From: Glandiceps talaboti | Taxonomy: Eukaryota; Hemichordata; Enteropneusta; Spengelidae | DNA: 40,000 bases | Assembly: GCF_964340395.1 (NCBI RefSeq) | Contig: NC_135556.1 | Span: 3,472,501-3,512,500, forward strand | Direction of reading: 5' to 3' | Shown: positions 10,637 through 21,098 of the stretch, piece after piece | How positions within the stretch are numbered: position 1 is the first letter of the stretch | Layout of the letters: the number at the start of each line of letters is the position of its first letter | Translations under genes and position numbers: made by a program | The notes under the pieces: model-generated | Told to the model about the DNA's origin: nothing | Databases searched by the model: none | Seen by the model: only the letters and a program-made list of their open reading frames with translations

Positions 10637-11780
10637 GTATGAATGAATGAATGAGTGAGTGACTGTTGTTCTTATAACCCCCTCCCCAACCTACACATTT
10701 CAAATACTACCCTTATTTTCATCAGCATCACCATCAACTACCTCACGCCTCGGTCCTTTTTTGCCATCACTACGCATGACCACATATTACATATACACAA
10801 ACAGTTCATCTTTTTTCTCTTTCTTCTCATTTTGGGTTGTCCTCAGGTTAGGTTAGGTCAGTGGGTCGGTAGTTTGGATTATTTTCACTTGCCTGGCTAT
10901 GGACTTTCTCTCATACCTAACATCCACAGACACAAATTTCGCACTTCCACCACTGTCTCCATTTTCACCGCATCTCTATTTGCATTCGTCATCTTTGCTG
11001 CGTCTTCATCTACATTCGCCATCCTTCCAGCATCTCCACCTGCATTCGTCAAGTTATTTTTACACCAACACCAACACAAACTATAAGTTTTCATGTTTGA
11101 GAGTGACAATGGCACCATACCCTCATAACTCCTCACTATTGGCAGTCAAGCATTGTGAGTGTGTGTATTAAACTTGCCCCCCCCCCCTCCCAAAAAATAA
11201 TGAATAAAAGTAATTTAAAAAAATAAAGGAAAAACTGTGTCCTCTTGTATATAAAAGGGTATGTATGGCAACTCTAAGGAAGCAACAAAGAATTGCTTGG
11301 CAGCAATGATACCCCTAGCATTGACTAGATAATATGGACGTTAGATTCAATATTTCATGCGCCACATTTCAACAGGGCACAGTGAAGTTCTACCAATCAT
11401 GTACATCATATCATTGGGATTAGGAATGGACAATAAAAATATCAAGGATCTAACATTCAGGGGACTTTTTTGCCCAACTTGCCATATCATAACGGTACTC
11501 GGTATATACCAGTTAATCTAGATGAATGAAATAAATGAAATAAAATATACCGTAAGTTCTATAATTAGTCCATACATATAATGACCAACTGAAAGTACTA
11601 TCGTCTGGCTTTTGTGGCTGTCATTCAAGGCAATTTCTATTACATCTACAAGATATCAAGTGTACATCACCTACATTTGACGGCTAAGAGTGTTAAGTGT
11701 CTTCTATAGGGTACTTACTTTTTATTATTCGTCTACATTTGATCATGATGTGTGATGATGATGAACGTAAGTGTAGTCTG
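10637..11780. repeat. Diverged 1.1-kb direct repeat, copy 2
   Basis: This is the same sequence as 6245-7430, placed just after the minisatellite. It includes the oligo-C tract near 11177, matching the one near 6885, and the same GAATTGCTTGGCAGC block. Open frames of up to 143 codons (10655-11086) are low-complexity and not supported by the first copy. Confidence 0.7.
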
Positions 11781-11785
11781 TAAGG

Positions 11786-11871
11786 TACGCTGTGATGGGG
11801 CGCCCTCACACATCAGCCAACCCCTCCCATGCCGGTGAGGGCGGAACGTCAGGACATATCTTACAGTCTAA
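11786..11871. repeat. Imperfect hairpin-forming sequence
   Basis: CTGTAAG near 11789 pairs with CTTACAG near 11861, and inside it CGCCCTCAC pairs with GTGAGGGCG. The segment could be a small fold-back element or a relic of one. Confidence 0.4.
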
Positions 11872-11964
11872 CGTAAGTGACACACATACAATTAATTACG
11901 TATGCGTAAGAGCAAATGATATGGTGTCCAATCCATGACAAAATTACAACTCCTCATTTTGCTA

Positions 11965-12110
11965 TTCTTATTTCAATTTTACAACTCAAATATCTATTTT
12001 TCTGTTCTATATTCCATTTTACAATTCGTCATTCCAATTCTTATTTCAATTTTACAACTCAAATATCTATGTTTCTGTTCTATATTCCATTTTACAATTC
12101 GTCATTCCAA
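11965..12110. repeat. Two tandem 73-bp repeats
   Basis: TTCTTATTTCAATTTTACAA begins units at 11965 and 12038, and the two units are almost identical. Degenerate relatives built on TTCAACATTCTATTTC continue to about 12390. Confidence 0.8.
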
Positions 12111-12299
12111 AACTGAATGCAATTAAACAACTGAACTTTCATTTCTGAATGAAATTTTACAACACTTACTCAACTTTCCATTTTTTAATTTTGTATCTAT
12201 TTTCCATGTTTAATTCTGTATTCTATTGTACAGTTCGACATTCGATTACTCTGCTTCCTGTTTCATTCGACTACTCATTCTTCTAAACCCAATTTCACA

Positions 12300-12535
12300 G
12301 TTACACATTTGATTTCAGGGTTCCACTATTCGACATTCTATTTCTCAGTTCAACATTGCATTTCACAGTTCAACATTCTATTTCTCAGCGCATTTCGAAG
12401 ATCCAAATTCAAATTTGTTATGTTAATTGTGAAATCAAATTTAGAACACTAAGATTGAAGGTAGTGATGTTGATTTGTAAGATAAAATGTTGAATCGTAG
12501 AACCGTGAAATCAAAATGTTGAACTGCCGAAGGCG
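12300..12535. repeat. Imperfect inverted repeat of a degenerate motif
   Basis: The block at 12310-12365 (GATTTCAGGGTTCCACTATT and onward) is matched in inverted form by 12480-12530, where AATCGTAGAACCGTGAAATC and TGTTGAACTG occur. This suggests a decayed fold-back structure. Confidence 0.45.
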
Positions 12536-12623
12536 GGTATACACGAGATTTTGTTACAATTTGCGAGTGGCGAGTGCTATATGGAGCGAATTGTACCAAA
12601 TTCGAGTGTAGACCCGCCTTCGG
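12527..12623. mobile_element. Small fold-back (MITE-like) hairpin
   Basis: The 12-bp arms CCGAAGGCGGGT (12527-12538) and ACCCGCCTTCGG (12612-12623) are perfect complements. Pairing continues imperfectly inward through TATACACGA with TCGAGTGTAG, and GTTACAATT with AATTGTACC. No clear target-site duplication is seen. Confidence 0.5.
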
Positions 12624-12759
12624 TGGGCGGTTATCGCTTAATTAGATATTAACTCTGAGGCACTTGACTGATGGTTAAAAGTTAAATTGGTGTTGCTTGA
12701 TTCAACGAGAGCAGGACGCTGAGACGGCTCGTTGTACTATTCATATGCTAGTTTAGGGG

Positions 12760-12793
12760 CCCATTTTACCACTGCCAGCCGTGGTAAAATGGG
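12760..12793. repeat. Perfect 13-bp inverted repeat
   Basis: CCCATTTTACCAC (12760-12772), an 8-nt loop, then GTGGTAAAATGGG (12781-12793). A third copy of the ATTTTACCAC motif follows directly. Confidence 0.85.
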
Positions 12794-12894
12794 ATTTTAC
12801 CACAGTTATTATCCAATCAGAATGGCACATAGTAGCATGATATAATATAATCAGTATTTTAGTAACCTGCTAACAAAATATCTATTTATTTTAG

Positions 12895-13051
12895 GTCCTG
12901 GATTGTCAGCACTTGATAAAGAAACCACTGAATCCATGGGTGATTGTTGAGATTGGTGGAAAGATAGTAGCAGCTCACTGATTACATGGCTGGTCTTGGT
13001 GAATGCAAAATTGCTCATGGTGTTAAACAAGCCTTAGATGAACCAAAATAA
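12895..13051 (+). pseudogene. Frameshifted SWIM zinc-finger domain remnant
   Basis: Behind an acceptor-like TTATTTTAG (ending 12894), one phase encodes a stretch including KKPLNPWVIVE and GGKIVAAH before TGA at 12979-12981. A second phase then continues with MAGLGECKIAHG and ends at TAA 13049-13051. Together these resemble the SWIM-domain core of invertebrate proteins in which PW-hydrophobic residues, then AAHC-x-C-MAGLGE, then C and H follow one another. A small deletion between the two blocks appears to have destroyed the first zinc cysteines and the frame. The C/H spacing after MAGLGE is also off. In these families SWIM is a zinc-binding domain. No intact gene is present. The link to exon-like pieces near 6 kb is unproven. 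Confidence 0.55.
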
Positions 13052-13211
13052 GAATTGAAGAGTCCTTTCCTGTGTATTTTAGACACATCACTATAAAGCT
13101 GATATGTGTGTATGCTTTTCTTTAGTGCAATCATACCGTTTCCATGCTATAAACAGTACGTAGTGGTAATCTGCTGTATTCAAAGAATTCTATAAGAAGA
13201 ACCTATGGAAA

Positions 13212-13439
13212 TCAAGATGGTGGATAATTTGAATTCATATGATTTATCCTCAGTATATTAGTGTGAGCAGCACATTCTGCATTGTTGTTACAATACTTTA
13301 CTTGAGGATCTGTAGACTGAAAGATCCAGTCTTGTGTAACTCCTTCATTACATCTGAATGGAATATTGAGTTGCTGCCCTGCAGCTTTATATCCTGAGAA
13401 TTTAACATGTGTTACTGTTGTTGACTGTGAAATGATCAT
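13212..13439 (-). other. Minus-strand open frame with possible splice acceptor, unrecognised
   Basis: This is a 75-codon frame with an acceptor-like TTTCACAG in its first codons (about 13422). The frame has four Cys and one Trp in a spacing loosely like an extracellular domain, and it ends at a TGA. I cannot assign a family. It may be an isolated terminal exon, a pseudo-exon or chance. Confidence 0.2.
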
Positions 13440-13534
13440 GTAAAATTCTGATGTAATACTTACCTTATTGGGTATGCAAGTTTTTTATATTAAAATATAA
13501 TTTTCAATTTGATTTATTTCATGTTTCTATACAT

Positions 13535-13685
13535 TATGTAATGTAATGTAATGTAATGTAATGTTACAGTACTAGCAGCTGTACTGTACTGTAATGTTAT
13601 GTACTGTACTGTAATGTAATGTAATGTAATGTAATGTAATGTAATGTATGGGTGGATGGATGGATGGATGGATGGATGGATGTAC
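13535..13685. repeat. Microsatellites (TAATG)n, (TACTG)n and (GGAT)n
   Basis: TAATG repeats lie at about 13535-13563 and 13610-13647, with GTACT variants between them, and then GGAT repeats run to about 13682. An oligo-C tract follows near 13695. Overlapping short frames on both strands are by-products. Confidence 0.9.
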
Positions 13686-14213
13686 ATCCACCGACCCCCC
13701 CCCCCCTCCCCGTAAAAAACGAATGCTCCCTAAGGAACAAGATGTATAAAATGAGATCGAGCGCATCTTCGGAGTCACGAGTCACTGCATGCAGCACAGC
13801 AGGCAACCTCACGTTGAACGACTTTTTCCGTCTTTTTTTTTTGAGTTTCACTCGCTGACATTATAATTGCTACTTGCTATCTTCAAATGAAGGAGACTTT
13901 CAAGACTACATGTACTGTTACTCGCAGAAAATGCACAGTGCATGTGCGCACTTCTTTTGTACTTTCCCGCGCAATTTTTTTTTAATTTGCTACAAAATGT
14001 TACAATTTTTAACTGGACACATTTTAATTCAAAGTTAAGCAAGCATACAATAGCAATATAAGATACACATTAGCCATAAGTCAGTGTACAGTCACTTCAG
14101 TGAACTATCCATTGAAATCGGGCATGCTAGGAATCGTCACGTAAATAACGATTTTAATAGCATCGCTATGTATTTAAAAAGTAGCTTTTTTTCTTTTTCC
14201 CCCCAAAAATCTC

Positions 14214-14252
14214 GGGGGGGGGGGCAGCTGCCCCCCTTACCCCCCCCCCCCA
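14214..14252. repeat. G-run and C-run around a CAGCTG palindrome
   Basis: Eleven G (14214-14224), CAGCTG, six C (14231-14236), TTAC and then twelve C. The segment 14219-14236 is a perfect palindrome. The neighbourhood (13700-15000) has no gene I can support. Confidence 0.8.
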
Positions 14253-14493
14253 CAGGCTACGGTACTGGACATAGATCGTAACTTCCAGAAAATCTGACTG
14301 AATCGATAGTGTGGACATAGATCGTAACTTCGTCCATGTATATACCTAACTAGTAGTTGAAATATTTAATTTTAGGTTGGAATGAAAAATTCATTGTACA
14401 CATTTCACTTAGAATGGTATGTACACTTTGACGTTTAAAAGGTCACTTACACGTTTTGTGCAGTTTCAATTGTTCCAATAAAATTATACAAAC

Positions 14494-14523
14494 TAAAATG
14501 GCCATACGGATGAGAAGTGGGTA
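14494..14523. mobile_element. Relic terminal repeat of a fold-back element
   Basis: TAAAATGGCCATACGGATGA and the following GAAGTGGGTA closely match the outer ends of the fold-back element at 17711-18510. No matching second end is seen nearby, so this is probably a solo or decayed end. Confidence 0.4.
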
Positions 14524-15021
14524 ATACATAATTTATGTGTTTACAAATGTTTACAAATCACTTCCTAAACTAGGTACATTGTACATTCTTTTTACATTTT
14601 GTCAGTCACATGTTATAAGCACGTACTTGTGTTGTTCTTCATTACATTTTTAGTACCTAAAAATCCAAAATAATGTTTGTCATCCATATTGGTCACTTTA
14701 TACATGTAACATGTAATCATTGAGTCGACAATGACAAAGTCAAGAATGACGTCATTAATAAATGACAACGAAATGATCAATACGTGATCATCTGAAACAA
14801 TTAAAATATACCTAAGTTGAACTAGACTTTACAATACGCCTTGTTCTTCAGCCCTAACCAGTCATCTCTTACTGATAGGGTGGCACCACACATTGTATCT
14901 TACAGACTAAAGTTTACCATGAATTAATGGAATCGGATAAGTTATCTGACAGTATAAGTGTCGTTTCACTATTACATGTATATGCCAGGATCCTTGTAGC
15001 TCATCCTGGGAGAAACACAGA

Positions 15022-16131
15022 TTATCTGTGAAAGATGTCATGGTCTCCATCGTCATAATCGGTGAGTTCAAGTTCATTCCCTTTGTCTTTTTCCGCCTCT
15101 GGCAGAGAGGACATGACGAGTTCATCTACATTCGTCTCACAACGAGACAACGAAAAGACACAACTGTTAACTGGTCCTACCTTTACGTATCGCTTGAAGC
15201 ATATCATTCGTTTATAAACAACTCGGAAATCTCGTCGGAAAACACCGTAAACCAACGGATTAGTACCACTGGCCAGAAACTGCATTAAAGTGGCAAACGT
15301 ATTCACTCTCCCAGGCATTGAATATTTATTAATGAAGATCTTAATGACTTTGGTCATACAAAATGGTGTCATACATACTAGAAAAATAGCCACGATTACG
15401 ACGATGCTCACCAGGATCTTACGCTCAAAAGTTGAGACGACACTAACCCTGGACACAGGGTTGCGTATCATGCGATAAACCTTTACATAAGAAACGAATA
15501 TAACAATGACCGGAATAGCAAAGCATAAAGTGAACGCAAAAAGTACGTAAATCACAGGTCCATGTCCACCATAATTCCAGTCAATCGCGCACACCACTTC
15601 CCATTTATCGTAGATTATCCATGATAGGCAAACGGGAATAACAGCAAAGAGTATTCCTTGGAGCCATGAGTATATGGTTAAGGTGGCAGCTACACGTCTT
15701 GTGACTTTGTTGGTATAGAACGATGATTTACATGTCATCAAATAACGATCTATAGCAATCAATGCTAATGTTAGCATTGAGACAATGATACAACAATAAT
15801 TTAAGGCACATTGAACATTACACATGAACGTTCCAAACTCCCATCCATTTTCCAGCAAAGCAGCTACAGCGAAAGGCATTACCAGTATAGCATTGAGAAT
15901 GTCTGTTATGCTCAAATTAATAATGTATATTGTGGAAATCTGGTCACGGAGTTTGCCAGAATATATAACGGCAGCTATGACCAGAGTGTTACCAACAAAT
16001 GAGAGAGTGATAATACCGATCAGGAAAGCGCCGCTCAGGACTTTGTCTGTTTCGCCAAATTCATCTATCCATGGTCCCGCCAAGCTCGCGTTACCATTGG
16101 AATGTTCATCAGATGGTATTGGTGCATTCAT
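15022..16131 (-). CDS. Rhodopsin-class (class A) G-protein-coupled receptor, intronless
   Basis: This is a complete 369-residue seven-helix receptor for the plasma membrane. I start it at the ATG at 16129-16131, which has a good Kozak context (GCC before ATGA). The frame extends 15 codons upstream but has no ATG there, only GTG. Visible marks: N-glycosylation sequon N14; GN47-48 in TM1; NLSxxD with D77 in TM2; C104 and ECL2 C181 for the disulfide; D128-R129-Y130; W156 in TM4; P207 and Y215 in TM5; E236 near the TM6 base; CMTP 253-256 (Met where Trp is usual); N291-P-L-V-Y295 in TM7; then a basic helix 8 and a cysteine at 311. Position 3.32 is Asn111, so it lacks the aspartate of amine receptors, and TM7 has no retinal lysine. 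The ligand is unknown. It is an orphan of the class, and intronless structure is common there. Confidence 0.93.
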   Translation of the reverse strand: MNAPIPSDEHSNGNASLAGPWIDEFGETDKVLSGAFLIGIITLSFVGNTLVIAAVIYSGKLRDQISTIYIINLSITDILNAILVMPFAVAALLENGWEFGTFMCNVQCALNYCCIIVSMLTLALIAIDRYLMTCKSSFYTNKVTRRVAATLTIYSWLQGILFAVIPVCLSWIIYDKWEVVCAIDWNYGGHGPVIYVLFAFTLCFAIPVIVIFVSYVKVYRMIRNPVSRVSVVSTFERKILVSIVVIVAIFLVCMTPFCMTKVIKIFINKYSMPGRVNTFATLMQFLASGTNPLVYGVFRRDFRVVYKRMICFKRYVKVGPVNSCVFSLSRCETNVDELVMSSLPEAEKDKGNELELTDYDDGDHDIFHR

Positions 16132-17710
16132 GGCGCGATTTCTTGTTATTATAACGACCAAATGATGATAATTCACAAGCTTGTCGTTCTCTCGCCTTGT
16201 ATTGTGGATAGATGGCGCTTTTCGTTGAAGATTAATGCTGCCAACCGCTCTGAAACATAACCAGAGTTAAACTGAGTGCCTATAACCAGAGTTATTAAAC
16301 TGAATGCCTTTTCACTACGGTGGCTGACTGGCAGCTGCCTTGAAATGACAAGCATACATCAGAGGCCTTCATTTGAAATCCACAAGCTAAATGTTTGAAA
16401 GGCGTTCCTATGAAAGATGCACTCCATATGAAAAGTCGACACTGTCATGCATGGTTGTTACATCTTGTAATGTCACTCCCGTTAATCACCATTATAAATT
16501 TCAAGTTGTGGGTGCTGTCTTACATTCCTACTGACTCAGTGTCTAAGCTCAAGGTGTGGAGTTCTTGTAAATTTAAATAATCTCAATTTAAAGTGTCCCC
16601 GTAATCATAGGACCATGAGTCTAGTTATTTATTTATTTGAAGTAAAGTGGTTAGGGTCAAAGTTCAAGGTCTCTTTAGAAAGTAATAATGGATACCATGG
16701 GTCTAGACATTCGAATAAGGTATATATTTATTAAACATCTACTATCCCAAGGAAAAGTATGAATCTTTGCAATAAATATGGACTGAGCCATTATTGTGAA
16801 GGTAAGAAAACAATGTATTCATGTACAAACGGACCAGATATGAAGACAGACAGAACACATGTTGTAGTAGTTTGCCCCCCCCCCCCCCTCCAACAACATT
16901 AAGAGTAACCGGATTTAAAATGAATGCCTCCTGTAAGGGCAAGCCATGGAATTTTGTTCCTACAAAATTCATTCTATAAAATATATGAAATTTGACCTTG
17001 CATACCTAAGATATTGTCAAATTATCGAAAAATCATTAATTATGGAAATGAACCATTTAAGATTATAAGCTACATCAACAAGCTTTAATGGACACATGCC
17101 CTTCTTTACCATCAGTGCATGTACTATATTAAGTGAACTGTATTAAATATAATGCCTAATTAGCATAAATGATTATATATGCAAATTACACATCACAATA
17201 TAAAACTAAATCAAACACATGAAGGTACATTCTTAGGTTTGAATTCTTAAGATATTGCCTAATTACCAAACATCATTAATAATGCTAATTACTCATTAAA
17301 AGTAAAATTATGCCAATTGGCTTGAAAGGACATGTGTTCTTTGTTATGGTAGATGTACATAGATATGATATCGTGTCCACAGACAGTCAGTCACACACAC
17401 ATATACAGATACACAGACAGAAAAAAACATAACATACCCCCCCCCACTTACCAGAGGTAAAAATGGAACAGAACAACCATGATAGTGAGAAATGAATTGT
17501 TTGTTTATTTATTTATTTAATATCTAAATCATACGTTTACCTATTCTTCCTTAGTGGTGAATTTATCAATGAATAACCACGTTAACATGCTATACGGATA
17601 AATGCCTAAAGAATTAATAGTGACATTTATTTTCTGAAGATAAAAGCGAAGAATTTTAAGATTTTCTCGAAAAAAATGATGACAAGCCAGATATTATGTA
17701 ACCGTAATGT
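16132..17710. other. Noncoding, repeat-derived DNA upstream of the GPCR
   Basis: No gene is seen. Degenerate repeated blocks occur (AAGATATTG with CATTAAT motifs near 17008 and 17248), together with oligo-C tracts near 16873 and 17440 and CA/ATAC-rich sequence near 17390. The first few hundred bases may hold the promoter or a 5' exon of the minus-strand GPCR, but I see no decisive element. Confidence 0.45.
16654..16666 (+). promoter_or_regulatory. DR1-type motif
   Basis: GGGTCA-A-AGTTCA matches the HNF4/RXR-type DR1 consensus. The same 13 bases recur at 22692-22704 and 26512-26524. It lies in repeat-like DNA, so function is uncertain. Confidence 0.3.
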
Positions 17711-18510
17711 TAAAGTAGCCATATGGATGAGACTTGGGTATTTATTTCTGATTTTTAATTTATAAAACAATTTTACCATGGCTTCCTACTTGTAAAATCA
17801 ACGTGAAACAACGTTGACAAAGTCGTTTGTAACTCATTTGATTGCAAAAGATTAATACAACGGAAATCATAAACCCTGAAACAAAACGTCGTCTGGCTCA
17901 ACAAAAATCTCATTAACGAAGCTACATTTTATCGGCTGGCTAGACAAAAATCTTACCAACAGCGTTTCGTCAATTGTCTGGCGTGACAAACATCTTTACC
18001 CATATTGTTACCCTTTCTTTTGCGTGAGCTACCATTATCTTAGGAGATCAACGCCAAATTCATATGTCCCTGCCTGGTAAACCTAAGGTCTGGCGCGTTC
18101 TTTGATATTTTTGAGACGGTCAATTGACTAAAATGTATCAATTGTAGTTCAGTTCTTGTTGTGCCAGACGATAACGTGTGGAAATATTAATTAGATTTTT
18201 GTTGAGCCAGACGAGAGCATTTACAACATCAAAGAGATATTTTGTCTGACCAGAGAAAAACTGTGGCAATGTTAGTTAGATTTTTGTCGAACCAGGCGAC
18301 GTTTTGTTTCAGGGTTTTTGATTTCCGTTGTAAATGCGTAAAATCTTTGTTATTGTACGAACGTACAATAAGAAACTTTTTACGCATTTCTTAGCTTTTT
18401 GTCAACGTTGTTTCACATTTTGATTTTTCAAGTAGGAAGCCATAAAAAAATTGTTTTAAAAATTAAAATCCAAAAATAATCACCCAATCCCCATCCATAT
18501 GGCCACTTCA
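17711..18510. mobile_element. Fold-back DNA transposon-like element, ~800 bp
   Basis: Long imperfect inverted arms of about 210-240 bp: GCCATATGGATGAGACTTGG near 17718 pairs with CCCAATCCCCATCCATATGG near 18483. Pairing continues inward through TACTTGTAAAATCAACGTGA (near 17789), AACGTTGACAAAG, CAACGGAAATCA, CCTGAAACAAAACG and GTCTGGCTCAACAAAAATCT. The AGATTTTTGT-type motif is also repeated in the centre. There is no transposase frame, so it would be non-autonomous. The exact ends and the target-site duplication are unclear. Confidence 0.75.
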
Positions 18511-19734
18511 AAAGCGATACTTAAAGAAGTAGGGAAACAATTCAACAATGGAATTATGATGTCACTCCAATCTCGTTTGTAAGCACTCTTTTGGGTTTTA
18601 TTGAGATGTGAATTATCATTTCAACAATTATATAAATTGCCCTATAATGAGGAAATTAGTTAGCAATGAAGTCGTGTGCTTATCCCGAGGGAGATTAGAA
18701 TAAAATATGTTAGTGCTTCCCACACACAGCTTCTACATTGTCCCCGTGATAACATTGGTATCAGAGAAGTTTCCTTGTCTGTGGTTGAACTGACAAGGAG
18801 GTTCTTGTCAGTCATCCAAGTAAACAAAGGGTGATGGAAATCATGATGATTAAGTAAGTAAACTTTGTAAACTCAAATGTATGGCTCATTGTCAAAATCC
18901 CGTATCCGATCATTGTAAAACAATCGACCTACCTACCCACCCAGTGTTTGGCTTGTTTGCCCGTTGAACAGTTTCAAAAAATATTTTTGGCTCAAGCCCT
19001 AAATTAACACCATGGTATCTTACAGCATCATCGACCTAGGCTCTCGCTTCTAGTATATTTAGTCAGATATCATCAATCCATTTAAATATAACTATCATTT
19101 ATGGAATATATATATATATACATGTATATCCTTCGAACACGTAATTGTTCTGGTTGCCGGATTAAGCTACCTAGATTTCACGATCGACAAATGTATCTCC
19201 AGCTAGTGAAAACCTATTAAAATTGTACACTATAATTGACTATTAGCACGTACCTTCTTATTGCTTCTTGCCAGAACGTAACTATATATTTTGCCCATCT
19301 CTAGATCTCCGCCGCTGTCAACTTCGGTTGTCCATCTGAACACGACCCGTTGGCTCTATGGAAATTTATGGATCTACGCAACAGTCATGTGCAAGGTTAT
19401 GTAATGATCACTTGTAGTGTGCATGCGCAGTGGAGACCAGATCTTTACACTGAAAAAAATTCTGTCCACGAGTCTTGGTGAAACATGGTGTCTTTTTTTT
19501 TACCTCCGAGGTCAATCCTCTACAGGAGTCTAGGCGATCAGGCTAAAAATGTAAACATGTACCAAGAAGGTCAATTCAGGCAAAATAACGAAGGTAAAAT
19601 AGCAATGAACGATTAGCCGACATCTACATCGGATTTTAATCAGATTGCTCCGACGTGTGAGACGGGAAAATTCAATGAAAAAAATAGAAAAACCAACAGC
19701 ACATAACAGTGGATTCAGTAATTACCATGGAGGA
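18511..19734. other. Intergenic DNA, no gene seen
   Basis: No supported reading frame. A slightly CpG-richer stretch at about 19170-19450 includes TGCATGCGCA (near 19422), an NRF1-like half palindrome, but no gene start can be tied to it. Confidence 0.4.
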
Positions 19735-20510
19735 TTTTATTTATTTATTTATTTATTTATTTATTTTCTGCATCCCTTTTATATCAGGGGCTCACTAAAA
19801 ACATTAGGCGCAGCATTTACATAGAAGTCAAATACATACAAAATATCATGTTCAAATAGTAACTAATAACTTCAAAGAAATAAGAAGAGAGAAAGAAAGA
19901 GAAAAAAAATTACAATTCTCCATCAGGTTAAACATGTTTTCCTATGTTCCATTGCACTAATTAGAAATCGCTGGATAAATTTGTCAATTTTTTGACTTAT
20001 TAAATTGTTATAATTTTTTGTACTGTCTCCTATAAAGAGGCTTAACAGTTCTTTGCCTTGTATAAAATATTGATATAGGTTTGTCTCTGTATGGTTAAGT
20101 AAAAGATCTTTTGTATTCTTCATTAAGATGTGACGATAGGTAGAAAGGCTTTCACACGAAAAGAGAAAGTGTTCAAGTGTTTCATCTCCTTGCCCACAGC
20201 AGGGACAGGGGCAATCAAAGTCACAGTTTTCCCACTTTCTCTTTTCATATGAAAGTCCAAATATATAGGATCTTGCTTTAAATTTTAATTGTGGCCCTTT
20301 GAAGTCATTTACTGCTTTAAGATACAGTTCCATTTCTAAAGATGTTTTGAACCTACGGTAGTGAATGAGACTAGACTTTTTTCCATATCTTCTTTCCATT
20401 TAGATTCATCATACTTGAAAATTATTTGCTTGATTTTATCGAGAGATTTTTTATTTCTTCTCTATGTGTTTTGAGATTTAAGACGAGGATTAATATACCT
20501 CCATATACTT
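19735..20510 (-). mobile_element. 5'-truncated LINE (non-LTR retrotransposon) 3' end
   Basis: Read on the minus strand, this holds the C-terminal end of a LINE ORF2, a 3' UTR of about 150 bp and an (AAAT)n tail (19735-19767 as TTTA repeats on the plus strand). The coding part continues upstream of 20399 in another phase (for example KQIIFKYDESKWKEDM), so a frameshift lies near 20380-20400. The 5' boundary is approximate. No target-site duplication was identified. Confidence 0.75.
19923..20399 (-). pseudogene. LINE ORF2 C-terminal fragment (zinc-knuckle tail)
   Basis: This is a 158-codon fragment of a non-LTR retrotransposon polymerase polyprotein, from beyond the reverse transcriptase domain. 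The mark is CPCCGQGDETLEHFLFSC (about residues 64-81). This is the C-x2-C ... H-x3/4-C pattern typical of the C-terminal zinc-binding region of LINE ORF2 proteins, preceded by the usual basic KxR-x(n) segment. An in-frame stop sits directly before the first ATG, while the other phase upstream is open, so a frameshift separates it from the rest. The endonuclease and RT domains are absent, so the copy is dead. Confidence 0.75.
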
Positions 20511-20769
20511 AGGTCTATTCAAATTGCATGGTTCGCCACTGGCAACAATTCCAACAAGGCAAAAGTCTTTTATATTAAAACGTAGAAACCGTAATACGTC
20601 ACAAGATACCTCCATACACAGCATAGTTTCTTTCTAGCCACAACCCAGGGCTATATTCAAGACAATTCTTTCTAGCTAGAGTATTGTGAAGGGTGTGGAC
20701 GGGTCTTACTTTGTAGATCATAATGATTGGCTATAATTCATTACACCGATGGACGTCCAGTTGAATTTT
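20511..20769. other. Unique spacer before the tandem duplication
   Basis: No gene is seen. The sequence is not repeated after the first duplication unit, which places the left breakpoint at about 20770. Confidence 0.5.
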
Positions 20770-21065
20770 GAATATAACCCTGTAGCGGAACGCTCGAAAA
20801 TTCTTTGCGAAGATGTGCAGTGATTGGAACTTACCACAAATCAATACTCATAATTGCCAGCCAGCCAGCCAGCATATAAAATACAAGGATAAAGCCATTT
20901 CTTGCCCAGAGCTGTTTTCTTTGAAAATAATGTTTTTGATTGAGTCTATTCATCGCAGATGAGTACATGTACATCGTAAAAGGTACACACAGCAGAATTT
21001 TGTGTCGCACATTGAGACGCTGTTAGTTAGTGTTCATGTTTGCATATAAAGGCGTGCACACTTGT

Positions 21066-21098
<33 letters not shown>

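Noticed and set aside
13572-13858. Several overlapping frames on both strands
   Set aside because: They cover GGAT and TAATG microsatellites and an oligo-C tract and are low-complexity shadows.
15028-16165. Plus-strand frames within the class A GPCR
   Set aside because: They are antisense shadows of an intact seven-helix receptor gene.
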